Source: Mesostigma viride (taxonomy: Eukaryota > Streptophyta > Mesostigmatophyceae > Mesostigmatales > Mesostigmataceae). Taken from it: a stretch of 64,000 nt of DNA. How positions within the stretch are numbered: position 1 is the stretch's first letter; each line of letters starts with the position of its first letter. This document shows, in pieces, positions 55,593 through 64,000 of the stretch. The stretch spans positions 5,167,205 to 5,231,204 of the forward strand of contig RPFO01000026.1 in the NCBI GenBank assembly GCA_009746045.1. Reading direction: 5' to 3'. Position numbers and translations under genes: made by a program. The notes beneath the pieces were generated by a model. The model did not search any database. It was not told the origin of the DNA and saw only the letters and a list, made by a program, of their open reading frames with translations.

Positions 55593-55803
55593 TTGGTGAG
55601 CTATGCTCATTTTATCTATGACTAACCTGCTGAGCGGAGAATGCAACGCCGTATAGCACAAAAAGAAAAAATATTTTTAGAAAAAATATTTTTTGTGCTG
55701 GCACCCGTACCCCAGCCATGCACCCAGGTAGGGGTTGGCTGGACAGGTGGTTGCTATAAAAGGTGGGCTTCCATTCTAGGGAAGCAGGTTGTTTCTTTTG
55801 CCT
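55593..55803 (+). repeat. Terminal repeat A of the DIRS-like element (right copy)
   Basis: The direct-orientation copy of 40966-41166, including the TATA box. It places the LINE/CACTA nest inside the DIRS-like element. Confidence 0.85.
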
Positions 55804-56221
55804 ACCTATCAATTGACTATCAAGTCCTGTACAAGTCCTGTCAACGTCCTGCGGACTATCAAAGTGACACTTGTACATCCTGTGTCCGTACGCGCCCACA
55901 TTGGCGCGCCGGTCACTGTTGGCACAGCCTAGGAAACGTCATAACTTTTACGCCCCGTAACCAAATGAGGCGTTCAAGGTGCCGTTGGAAAGAGCGCAAT
56001 AATCTCTATCCATCTAACGTAAAATCCTTTACGTTAACTCCAATCCCTTCTTTTCTTTAGGGATCACATCCCCTGCCAGGGACCCTTGAAGTAGCTTGAA
56101 ATGTCCTTCACTCCAGCTTGAGCTTGAACAGATGCCAATGCCATTCCCCCTGCCCTTTCTTTTAAGGAACTGGAAAAGAAACAGATCTGCCACAGGGAAA
56201 ACCATTCCATGAGAAATGGAG
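55804..56221. other. Sequence right of repeat A
   Basis: No gene. AACGTAAAATCCTTTACGTT at 56018-56037 is an inverted repeat. Part may be the B2 region of the DIRS-like element. Confidence 0.4.
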
Positions 56222-56833
56222 AATCGGTTTTCTCTGAATATAGTTTAACTAACGCATGCGGGAAAGATAAGGCCGCCATGCCTTGGCCTGGATGTGGAAG
56301 GCTGCCTGCGACATGGGCTGACTAATTCGATCTGTACAAAGGGTTTCCTGCTCGCCCGAATTTTCCTTGGATGACCCGGTTGTTTATAAGGGTCGGTGGC
56401 TGTTAATTAGCGGTCCGAGAGAATTAATTGTAGGTTTTATACGACTTCACTTGCAAAGATTCGTGTTTGGTTGCACCAGCTGAGGTTAGGTGGGGACCTG
56501 TAGGGTCGGCTGGTTGCTTACCGAATCTTTGGCTGATTTGGGTTATTTAGTGAGTCGTGATTAATTATTGTATAGTGGATTCGGACCGGCCCAAGGGGTC
56601 GATGGGCGAGTTTTATGTTTGTCAGTCTTGGGAGCCTTGTACAACTACCTGTACGGTTAACGCACTAGCCTGGGGGTGCGTGGCCACGCTGTTTGTAGTG
56701 GCGTTTTCAGCACTGTTCAGGCCGGTGTGTGACGCATGCCGGTGTTAATTCATTTAGGATGATGTCAGCTTGTGTGTCGGCGGGCCATGCCTTAAGCAAG
56801 CTAGGCAGGCAATGATCCGCAATTGTTTCTTTC
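56222..56833 (+). repeat. Repeat A1
   Basis: Starts AATCGGTTTTCTCTGAATAT and ends CAATTGTTTCTTTC. Nearly identical to A2. It holds a 63-codon frame (56557-56748) that is also open in A2; significance unknown. Confidence 0.9.
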
Positions 56834-57667
56834 ACAATGGCGGCAATGGCCGCCTGTGCAAAATTGCACATTCTAGCGCGGGTTGCATCTGTCTTGTAGC
56901 CGAGGCAGATGGTGGCACAACCGCTAAGTTGTTCGACCAAGCATAGTATCGTTGGTCGTGCAACGTAAAGAAAATTTAAATTTACCCCCATGTCGTTTTC
57001 CCCGGCTGCGGGTCTTTTTGACATGGGCGAAGGATGGGGCGCTACTCCGGCGGTTGGGCCAGCTTCGGCGGAGCTGTTTATAAGTTTCTAAAACAGCTCT
57101 AGTGTCACATCGCAGGCTTGCCACCTTGCGATGGTGCGTGGGACGTGACCTGGACTCAAAAGGTCCTGAACCAGGTTCCTGTCAGCAACGGCCTGTTTTT
57201 TTCATAATTTTTTTTTTTGTGGCGGCAGGTCAGTTGTCCAGCTGCCCCTGCCGAGGAGGGGTGGTTGGGGACAATAGGAGCCGCGCGAGAGTTGCGCTCC
57301 GAAGCTAGAAATTTCCCTATTGCGAGACTCGAGTTGGGGAGGGCGTCTCAGGGAGGCGAGGCTACGCCAGACCTTTGTCGTTCCTTTTCGTCTCAGCACC
57401 TGCTGCGCGGCTCAGTCTATTATAGTGTCGTAAAACCTCTTTCCTTTTTGGACGGTTCCGGAATTGCGAAATGCTGGCTCTTTTTGAGGGCTTGCTTTTG
57501 GGGTGGTCACCGGCTTGTGTCGCATTGAACCAGCGGGCCCCTGCGGGGGTTAATATAGCCTAGCGCGGGCTGAGTCGCCATTTAAGATGTTGCGACACGC
57601 TCTTTCGCGCACGGTGGTCATGAGTTTAATCGGCGCAATGGGGTTGGCGCCAGGGGGGGTAATTGGG
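56834..57667. other. Interior of the split-repeat element
   Basis: 834 bp without a recognised gene. A minus-strand frame (57024 into A1) reads VEQLSGCATICLGYKTDATR and ARMCNFAQAAIAAIVKETIA and ends in A1. Another (57759-57550) starts MNTISGALPQMQQLTVALRF in B1. They may be pieces of one unknown minus-strand gene. Confidence 0.4.
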
Positions 57668-57795
57668 TGGAGGCTTCTTGCTTCCGCGTGCGGATTGAGA
57701 AACCTTAAGGCCACTGTTAACTGCTGCATTTGTGGCAGGGCTCCACTTATTGTATTCAATCAAATGCTGGTCTTCTTGGGAGCTGAGTGATCTTA
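57668..57795 (+). repeat. Repeat B1
   Basis: 128 bp from TGGAGGCTTCTTGCTTCC to GAGTGATCTTA, directly joined to A2. Matches B2. Confidence 0.9.
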
Positions 57796-58407
57796 ATCGG
57801 TTTTCTCTGAATATAGTTTTAATTAACGCATGCGGGAAAGATAAGGCCGCCATGCCTTGGCCTGGATGTGGAAGGCTGCCTGCGACATGGGCTGACTAAT
57901 TCGATCTGTACAAAGGGTTTCCTGCTCGCCCGAATTTTCCTTGGATGACCCGGTTGTTTATAAGGGTCGGTGGCTGTTAATTAGCGGTCCGAGAGAATTA
58001 ATTGTAGGTTTTATACGACTTCACTTGCAAAGATTCGTGTTTGGTTGCACCAGCTGAGGTTAGGTGGGGACCTGTAGGGTCGGCTGGTTGCTTACCGAAT
58101 CTTTGGCTGATTTGGGTTGTTTAGTGAGTCGTGATTAATTATTGTATAGTGGATTCGGACCGGCCCAAGGGGTCGATGGGCGAGTTTTATGTTTGTCAGT
58201 CTTGGGAACCTTGTACAACTACCTGTACGGTTAACGCACTAGCCTGGGGGTGCGTGGCCACGCTGTTTGTAGTGGCGTTTTCAGCACTGTTCAGGCCGGT
58301 GTGTGACGCATGCCGGTGTTAATTAATTTAGGATGATGTCAGCTTGTGTGTCGGCGGGCCATGCCTTAAGCAAGCTAGGCAGGCAATGATCCGCAATTGT
58401 TTCTTTC
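57796..58407 (+). repeat. Repeat A2
   Basis: 612 bp, nearly identical to A1. It ends CAATTGTTTCTTTC and is followed by CCCTCCCTCCCACCC. Confidence 0.9.
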
Positions 58408-58422
58408 CCCTCCCTCCCACCC

Positions 58423-58550
58423 TGGAGGCTTCTTGCTTCCGCGTGCGGATTGAGAAACCTTAAGGCCACTGTTAACTGCTGCATTTGTGGCAGGGCTCCA
58501 CTTATTGTATTCAATCAAATGCTGGTCTTCTTGGGAGCTGAGTGATCTTA
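58423..58550 (+). repeat. Repeat B2
   Basis: 128 bp matching B1, ending GAGTGATCTTA. Sequence similarity stops at 58551. Confidence 0.9.
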
Positions 58551-59466
58551 AAAACCTATGGAAGTGGCATTACAGAGTACCACCAGATATTAGGAACACA
58601 AACTTAAATACATACAGGTTATATTCTATGAGAACTTCTCCAGGAATTAATCCCATCACCTCAGTAGAGCCTCCAGTACAATGACCTTCTGGCGGTGAGT
58701 TACATTAATCCCAGATACTAATCCCATAAAACCCAGTACATATAGTTAAAGCCCGACCGGCTCAGCTATGGCGGTCGGTCACGTTGAGCTTGGGATAAGG
58801 TGAACACAGAGAACTGCTGTCGGAGCTGGCCCACCACTGGTTTATGTCTTAGCCAGCAAACCCTATCCGGTTAGCCGTAACCGTGGGACAAGCTAGCCGT
58901 CCGTACTGACCCGGATAAGGCCCCGGACTGGGGCCTAGGTGGCGCCGGCCCTAGGCGCCGCCCTTAGACCGGTCGCCCGCATCGGACCGCCGGATTATAG
59001 CCGGCGGCTGAGCGGACGCTAGCGGAAGGCGTGCGGACGGACATGGGGAACTCAGAGCCAGATCCTAGGGCTCTAGAGTTACTCAACTCCGACATACTCT
59101 TTTGTTCTTTGATTAATTATCAAAATAATTACATCAAATGCAGACCATACAAAACCCTCTAAGGTAGGGAACTCAAGGGGGCCTCAAGGCCGTCAAAATC
59201 ACCACGGTATCGACCCGCGCCCTTGTGATCACACATGAATAGTGATGTAATAAGTATCGAGAAAAAAACAACTATGCCACCAGACAAAAGGTGACCCATT
59301 TATTAGGACCAGTGACCCGCCGACGGGCCCAAGGCACCGTCCAACGTGGCTAGGGTATGGTCAGGACAAGCAAAAAAAACTACCACCATGATATTCGTGA
59401 ATGCTAGCAACACAGGGTGAGTTATGGCTGTATTCATAAAGCGCCCGAGCCGTAACCCTGTGTGGC
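58551..59466. other. Region expected to hold the 3' LTR of Copia-2
   Basis: Non-coding. It lies directly downstream of the minus-strand Copia-2 pol gene, so an LTR is expected. The second LTR is outside the window, so I cannot set its ends. GC-rich short inverted words (GCCGGATTATAGCCGGC) occur near 58990. Confidence 0.4.
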
Positions 59467-61785
59467 TCACGGGTGTTGCATCGTCATGCGCTTGCGCAAC
59501 ACTGCGTACTGCGGGGCAGCCTCCCGCGCCTCCTTGGTGAGTGCATCCGCGGGATTGAGTTCATCCGCGATGTGCTGGAGACGCGTGACGCAGGAGGCCG
59601 CCTCAGCGAGTACGAGGTAATCAACGTCCTGTGACCGCGCATAGGGATTGTCAAGGAAGGCCAAACAACTTTGTGAGTCAGTGTGCACCGTGCTAGTCCA
59701 GTGAAGAGTGAACCCACACGAGCCAAATACCCAACCCAGCAAGTACCGCAGCCACATGCCATGTGAGATAGCTGAAACAATGCCCCGGCATTCAGCCGTG
59801 TTGGGGCTAGTGGCAATGCGGCTGTGCAAGCGCGAGTACCAATCTAACAACATGCCAGGCTGTCCCTCATTGCTGATAAAGAACAGTGCCCCCATGCGGG
59901 CCCGCACTTGGCTGACTGTGCGCGTCTCTAGATTAGCATCCGTCACTATCTCGAGGTGCACCGGCTGTGAGCAATCGAGCCCACGAAGCACAATGCCGGG
60001 CGTCATGGCCAGCTGCCGCCGAACATGAATGGACCCTAGTCCTTCCAGCACATCATCGGGCAGGCGAGCGAGCACCGCCAAATCAGGTGCCACCGTGTCC
60101 GCCAACCACCCGAGCTTGCCCTTAACCGAGGGCCCATGGGTTGCCAACAGCGGGGACGGGAGGTCGGCCAGCAGGTCAACCACATAGTTGCGGCTATCCT
60201 GCATGTGCATGACCCATTCGCCAGAACGCGAATCCCGCTGCAACGTAGACTGCACGCCGCAAAACACCACGGGTTTACCCTCCTCATGATCCACCGCCCT
60301 GCCCAGGGGAAACTTAGCCGCCACTGCAGCAAGAAACTGGGTAGCAAAGGTGCGAGGTGCCACCAGCTTGAAGTCATCGCCATGCCACACGAAGAGGGCT
60401 GGCTCGCCAGGGACGCCGGTGGGGACCACAAAGAAGTTAGGATCCGCGCGATGGTACGTGGCCCCTAAGCTCTGCAAGACCTCCTCCGCGGAAATGCGGA
60501 AGATGATGGGAGAGCTCTGCAGCCCCTCCACCCCTGTCAACAGCTCGATATACTCGCTGCCAATGGTGCCATCCTGCCAGACCACCGGGACCTTCACCAC
60601 GTAGCGGGTGCCTTGCCATGTTTGCTGCGCGACCCCAGCGTCGCTGTGGAGGAATGCCCGCTGAAAGTCACCGCACCACATCCCGTAGTCCTTGCCCGCG
60701 TTCCGCTTGCCCAAGTAGATGACCGTCAGTAGCCGATGCGAAACATGGTTGAGCCCAGGGGTATAAAGATCCTTGGCATCCAGCGGGGAGGACCCCTTCG
60801 TCTCCGTGACCACGGGCCTTACCCGGAACACCACCGAAGAGTTGGTCTCGTCCGGCTTGTAGGTGAGCACGAACTTCAACCGCAACCGCGTGGCCCCGGC
60901 TGGCACACTCTCCAATCCTCGGTAGACCTCGCGCTCTCGCCACTGCTCCTTGGCTCGAATGAACGCGTCGCGCCACAAAGCAAACTTGAGAGGATCTTGA
61001 CAGTCCAGGACAAGTTGCTCCCACGTCACAGGGCTATCCGCCGCCAGTGAGTGTGAGTGGAGGCCGAAGCTGCGCGGGTGCCAATCCTGAGGCTGAATGA
61101 TGGACTGGACGAGCGGCGGTGTGGAAAACGCCGCCATCGGTAAGCGCCGCACGACGCCGGGCTGCCCGACCACCACCCCCAATGGAGCGTGGTACTCGCG
61201 AAGCGGGATGCTGCCCACCCCCGCGACTGACAGCAAGTCAGCGGACACTGAGAACCCCGGGTATGATACGAAAGGTTCGCCCAGCAAGGCCACATCCTCG
61301 TAGCCATCCACGACGTGAAACGGCGTGTCAATGCCCAACACCGGCAGCACCACCATCCCGGTAACTTGATATGCCGAAGTGCCTGCAAAGTCGGTCACCG
61401 ATTTGTACGGCGACTCTAGCACTGGATACAGGGTGGCTGCCCGACGAGAGATAATAGACACGGATGCTTGCGTGTCCACAGCCACCAGCTGCCACGGTCT
61501 ACACGTAGGAAACAAGGCTGACTTAACCGGCCTGACCCCCTGTGAGAGAGTTTTGACCTGAGCCACCCCTGATGCAGCTTTCGCTTTAAGCGCCTGAGCA
61601 CGCCACAAGGCCGTGACCGTTGAAGCCAGGTCCCTAGGTGGGCGAGGCGCATGGGCAGGACCCTGACCCTCCGGCGAGGCCACGCTAGGCGGGCCTCCCA
61701 CATTATCCGTGGCTAGCACAGGAGGTGAGTCACTACGTGCACTAGGTCCCGTCAAACCCACCCCATCCTCATCCCACCCATCCAC
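59467..61785 (-). CDS. Copia-2 protease, reverse transcriptase and RNase H
   Basis: 772 codons. After a linker come PR-like motifs: LVAVDTQASVSIISRRA (D104, DTQA for DTGA) and EDVALLGEPFVSYPG (residues 164-177). The RT has FALWRDAFIRAKEQWREREV, YGMWCGDFQRAFLHS with catalytic Asp, and LFVWHGDDFKLVAP near 465. The RNase H has LEIVTDANLETRTVSQVRAR near 612, NTAECRGIVSAISHGMWL, TSTVHTDSQSCLAF and ELNPADALTKEAREA. The frame is uninterrupted. The ATG at 61785 may not be the real start: the upstream IN frame reaches 61752 and overlaps it by about 30 bp, so frameshifting or internal initiation may be used. Confidence 0.88.
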   Translation of the reverse strand: MDGWDEDGVGLTGPSARSDSPPVLATDNVGGPPSVASPEGQGPAHAPRPPRDLASTVTALWRAQALKAKAASGVAQVKTLSQGVRPVKSALFPTCRPWQLVAVDTQASVSIISRRAATLYPVLESPYKSVTDFAGTSAYQVTGMVVLPVLGIDTPFHVVDGYEDVALLGEPFVSYPGFSVSADLLSVAGVGSIPLREYHAPLGVVVGQPGVVRRLPMAAFSTPPLVQSIIQPQDWHPRSFGLHSHSLAADSPVTWEQLVLDCQDPLKFALWRDAFIRAKEQWREREVYRGLESVPAGATRLRLKFVLTYKPDETNSSVVFRVRPVVTETKGSSPLDAKDLYTPGLNHVSHRLLTVIYLGKRNAGKDYGMWCGDFQRAFLHSDAGVAQQTWQGTRYVVKVPVVWQDGTIGSEYIELLTGVEGLQSSPIIFRISAEEVLQSLGATYHRADPNFFVVPTGVPGEPALFVWHGDDFKLVAPRTFATQFLAAVAAKFPLGRAVDHEEGKPVVFCGVQSTLQRDSRSGEWVMHMQDSRNYVVDLLADLPSPLLATHGPSVKGKLGWLADTVAPDLAVLARLPDDVLEGLGSIHVRRQLAMTPGIVLRGLDCSQPVHLEIVTDANLETRTVSQVRARMGALFFISNEGQPGMLLDWYSRLHSRIATSPNTAECRGIVSAISHGMWLRYLLGWVFGSCGFTLHWTSTVHTDSQSCLAFLDNPYARSQDVDYLVLAEAASCVTRLQHIADELNPADALTKEAREAAPQYAVLRKRMTMQHP

Positions 61786-62747
61786 GGGGTCATATTGGGG
61801 CCCAGGGGAGGGGGGGGTGTAGCTGTGTCTGCCCCTGGGAGCGACCCGTGGGGTACCACCTCAGATGCTACGACAGGCGCATTATCCTTCACTACCCACC
61901 CCAGTGCCCTGTTGGCTGCCAGCTCACTCTCCATGCTATCCCCTTGCTTATAGCCTGCCACCGATGCCCATGGTACCCTATACACCCGATCATTCCACTC
62001 TATGTCTATGACCCGCAGCGGCCAGTCTAACTTTGTGATGGCCCCAGGCCCCTGCATGGTGCCCCGTTTGCCGCTGGGCGAGCTCTCCTTGTGGAACATG
62101 ACCAACTGCCCGACCTCAAAAGCGCTAGACAAATCAGGCAGCGTGGCATCCTTGAGCCGCAGCTTGGCGGCGGTATCCTGTAGATGCTGTTGGTATGCCT
62201 CTACTACCTCGGGTGAGTAGGTGCCCGCTGACAGCCCCCGAGGCGTGACTAGCCCAAAGCCCTTGACATCAAGCACGTGCCTATGGTTGCACACATGCAT
62301 GAGCTCCTTGCACCACGCCGTCTTGACCGCGTAGGATTTGCCATGTGGGTTATCCTGTCGCTTGGCTGCCACAGTCTTGACATAGCTTACAGTGCGATCT
62401 ATCATGCCCATATTGCCGTGATCCTCACGCCCCACGATGACCACGGCCTCCATCCCCGGCAAACCTTGCACACAGCGGAACTGCTGGTCTAGCATGAGCT
62501 CCACTACGGGATGAAAGAAAGCCAGGCTGATCTTGATAGCCCTGTGCAGGTCAGCCTCAAACATGTGAGGCAGCGGCTCAATGTAGGTGGCCTTGCTGAA
62601 CCTATCCTTGACTATGAAATAGGTGTCCCCCCCTTCCATGTGCATGACATCCCCCACAAGGTACCCTCGCTCCAAGGGTGGAGTCTTGGCATGCCGCCTA
62701 CGCGACTTCTTCCTGATCTTGATGCAGGCAGGACACTGAGCACGCAC
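61752..62747 (-). CDS. Copia-2 integrase core
   Basis: It starts in the zinc-finger cysteines (RAQCPACIKIRKKSRRRH). Core motifs are LVGDVMHMEGGDTYFIVKDR (first Asp), VVELMLDQQFRCVQG (second Asp) and HGNMGMIDRTVSYVKTV, where the expected catalytic Glu is Asp (GAT). The C-terminal part has VGQLVMFHKESSPSGKRGTM and RVIDIEWNDRVYRVPW, an SH3-like fold in related integrases. It is joined to the Gag frame only by a one-base shift near 62755. Confidence 0.82.
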   Translation of the reverse strand: MRAQCPACIKIRKKSRRRHAKTPPLERGYLVGDVMHMEGGDTYFIVKDRFSKATYIEPLPHMFEADLHRAIKISLAFFHPVVELMLDQQFRCVQGLPGMEAVVIVGREDHGNMGMIDRTVSYVKTVAAKRQDNPHGKSYAVKTAWCKELMHVCNHRHVLDVKGFGLVTPRGLSAGTYSPEVVEAYQQHLQDTAAKLRLKDATLPDLSSAFEVGQLVMFHKESSPSGKRGTMQGPGAITKLDWPLRVIDIEWNDRVYRVPWASVAGYKQGDSMESELAANRALGWVVKDNAPVVASEVVPHGSLPGADTATPPPPLGPNMTPWMGGMRMGWV

Positions 62748-62752
62748 ATTCT

Positions 62753-64000
62753 TCAGCTCGTTGTATAAAGGTGCCCCAACATGTGTGCCCCCTCTACCTC
62801 GGCTTGGGCCTCATGCCCGTATGCACGGTGCATCTGGTATGCTAACAGTTTCAGGGTGACAGCCTGAGGTGCAGTGGCATTGTCAGGATTCTCAACAGGT
62901 GGGGTGACTACTGGGGTAGTGACATTGGCTAACTGGGCAGCTTCAGAGGCTGCACGAAAGGCCGCCCGTGTGAGCACCTTGCCAATGTGAAGATCCACAC
63001 TAGGGTGGTGTGTACCGAGAACATCTGCCCGCCCAGCATTCTCTTGCACTGTCACAACATTCCTCATAGGCCCAACCGCCCCAGTATCTAGCTGGGGTGC
63101 TGCAGTAGTGCTTGGTCGCTCGGCGTTGTACACACCCGACCTAGAAGACACCACATTGCTTAGGTCACGCATTGTAGACCCGTGCTCAGGAAGCACGTGA
63201 TCCTGGCGCGACAGAGCCAGAGCAGCATCAACGGATTGCGTGAGCACATCACGGAATGAGACAGAGGATGCAGTCACGTTGCTTTTAGGAACGACGTCAG
63301 GCTCTACGACGGCCCGGTTCAGCGTGACGCATTGAGCAAAAGAAGGGGTATCGAGCGTGCTCTCACCTGACTTTCGTGCTGCCCGTCGCTCTGCCCACTC
63401 CTCGCGTGTGCCGTGGACGACGATGCGCTTGGCCTTGCACGCCTCCACGCTGTGACCACGCAGAACGTCGTGGCACTTGCGGCAAAGGTTGTCCTCGAGC
63501 TCCAGGTCCGGGCGAACTCGGCAGTCATCCCGGACATGGCGACGTCCGAAGCAGCGCTCACAGCGTTGCTTGCGGTCAGTAGACGCCCCCTGCTGCCGCT
63601 TGGCCGGGGGATGATCACCCTGCTTGGCGTCGCCACCATGCCCGCGCTTGCGCCCTCGCTGGCCCCCGTTGTTGCCGTGGCCGACGACCTTTTTCAGGAT
63701 GGCCGTAAGCTCCGACCGCGTAATTGGAGCCTCTGCGCCTGAAGAAGAAGACGCGCCGGCATCCACCTTGCGCAGGGATGGCAGAGCAGCCGAGGCAGCC
63801 GGCTTGGACTGCGCACTCTTGAAGCATGAGATCAAATACAGCATGCCCTCGTCGAAACTGACGGCACTCTTCTTTTTGAGTTCCGTCGCTATGGTCAGAT
63901 GCACATCCGACGACAGGTCGCATTTCTTGAGAAATCGATTGCACAGGAAAATGGGCTTGAGAGTATCTAGCAGCTTGTGCTTGTGCACGAAGACCTGGAA
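62753..64000 (-). CDS. Copia-2 Gag and integrase zinc-finger start (partial)
   Basis: The frame is open to the window edge, so the N-terminus is missing. It has an acidic/helical part, a basic Gly/Lys-rich linker (GQRGRKRGHGGDAKQGD), the zinc knuckle CERCFGRRHVRDDC (CX2CX4HX4C), a second motif CRKCHDVLRGHSVEAC, and near the end YQMHRAYGHEAQAEVEGAH, the histidines of the integrase zinc finger. It ends by frameshift at LGHLYTTS. A lone DTGA at about 63090 lacks the rest of a protease fold. Confidence 0.78.
   Translation of the reverse strand, partial: FQVFVHKHKLLDTLKPIFLCNRFLKKCDLSSDVHLTIATELKKKSAVSFDEGMLYLISCFKSAQSKPAASAALPSLRKVDAGASSSSGAEAPITRSELTAILKKVVGHGNNGGQRGRKRGHGGDAKQGDHPPAKRQQGASTDRKQRCERCFGRRHVRDDCRVRPDLELEDNLCRKCHDVLRGHSVEACKAKRIVVHGTREEWAERRAARKSGESTLDTPSFAQCVTLNRAVVEPDVVPKSNVTASSVSFRDVLTQSVDAALALSRQDHVLPEHGSTMRDLSNVVSSRSGVYNAERPSTTAAPQLDTGAVGPMRNVVTVQENAGRADVLGTHHPSVDLHIGKVLTRAAFRAASEAAQLANVTTPVVTPPVENPDNATAPQAVTLKLLAYQMHRAYGHEAQAEVEGAHMLGHLYTTS

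Larger units (their letters stand above)
56222..58550. mobile_element. Split-direct-repeat element (TOC1/PAT-like, non-autonomous)
   Basis: The layout is A1 (56222-56833), an 834-bp interior, B1 (57668-57795), A2 (57796-58407), a 15-bp C-rich spacer, and B2 (58423-58550). A copies (612 bp) and B copies (128 bp) are each nearly identical. A1-interior-B1-A2-B2 is the signature of PAT-type elements and resembles TOC1 of Chlamydomonas. No RT or recombinase is present. A tandem duplication followed by loss of the interior in the second copy would give the same layout. Confidence 0.65.
59467..64000 (-). mobile_element. Copia-2: Copia-like retrotransposon, cut by the window end
   Basis: On the minus strand from 64000 down: Gag with two zinc knuckles, integrase, retropepsin-like domain, reverse transcriptase and RNase H. 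It is a different family from Copia-1 but shares the IN-PR-RT order and the HGDD form of the RT motif. The long pol frame is intact; a one-base shift lies between Gag/IN start and IN core at about 62755. Confidence 0.88.

Noticed and set aside
63060-63120. DTGA motif in the Copia-2 Gag region as the true protease
   Set aside because: It lies in a low-complexity stretch without the hydrophobic strands, and the nearest VLG is only about 25 residues away, too close for a retropepsin fold.

Overview
The window looks like nuclear DNA of a eukaryotic green alga. I favour a chlorophyte, perhaps volvocine-like, but cannot prove it. The grounds are GC-rich exons split by GT-AG introns full of minisatellites, a tyrosine-recombinase (DIRS/PAT/Kangaroo-type) retrotransposon, a TOC1-like split-direct-repeat element, several Copia-like elements, and L1-like LINEs with tetranucleotide 3' tails. 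I see no bacterial operon, tRNA, rRNA or CRISPR array.

Region 1 (1-4548) is a graveyard of minus-strand LINE fragments: an ORF1-like piece, a LINE inserted inside another LINE, and a 107-bp micro-insertion. It also holds an orphan HIRAN-domain fragment.

Region 2 (4549-18931) is the one convincing host gene. Eight exons join in phase to 7,146 nt, or 2,381 aa. The protein has a signal peptide or anchor, a GT-A-like nucleotide-diphospho-sugar transferase domain, a second degenerate copy of that domain, TPR repeats, and a C-terminal GT61 (DUF563) glycosyltransferase domain. It is probably a secretory-pathway enzyme for cell-wall or extracellular-matrix glycans. Its introns hold 80-, 33-, 24- and 81-bp tandem repeats. 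Two of these duplicate a splice donor.

Region 3 (about 19.7-26.3 kb) holds two 5'-truncated LINE copies, a degenerate minus-strand Copia relic, and unrecognised coding-like sequence. Region 4 (26324-34458) is a complete, young Copia-like LTR retrotransposon with 582/586-bp LTRs and a GGCCG target duplication. Its retropepsin-like domain lies after the integrase rather than before it. Region 5 (34.5-40.9 kb) has foldback and hairpin repeats, including a three-copy repeat with a conserved pairing pattern.

Region 6 (40.97-55.8 kb) is a three-level nest. A DIRS/Kangaroo-like element (gag, RT, RNase H, tyrosine recombinase) is interrupted by a LINE. The LINE is interrupted by a 7,434-bp CACTA-type DNA transposon with 33-bp perfect terminal inverted repeats and an AT target duplication. 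The CACTA element has no recognisable transposase and carries a (GA)n tract and about 2 kb of G-rich minisatellite. Region 7 (56222-58550) has the A1-internal-B1-A2-B2 layout of a non-autonomous split-direct-repeat element. Region 8 (59467-64000) is the minus-strand body of a second Copia-like element, cut by the window end. It again shows the order Gag-IN-PR-RT-RNase H.

Most TE reading frames contain frameshifts, so they are relics. The large glycosyltransferase gene is the only intact host locus I can support.
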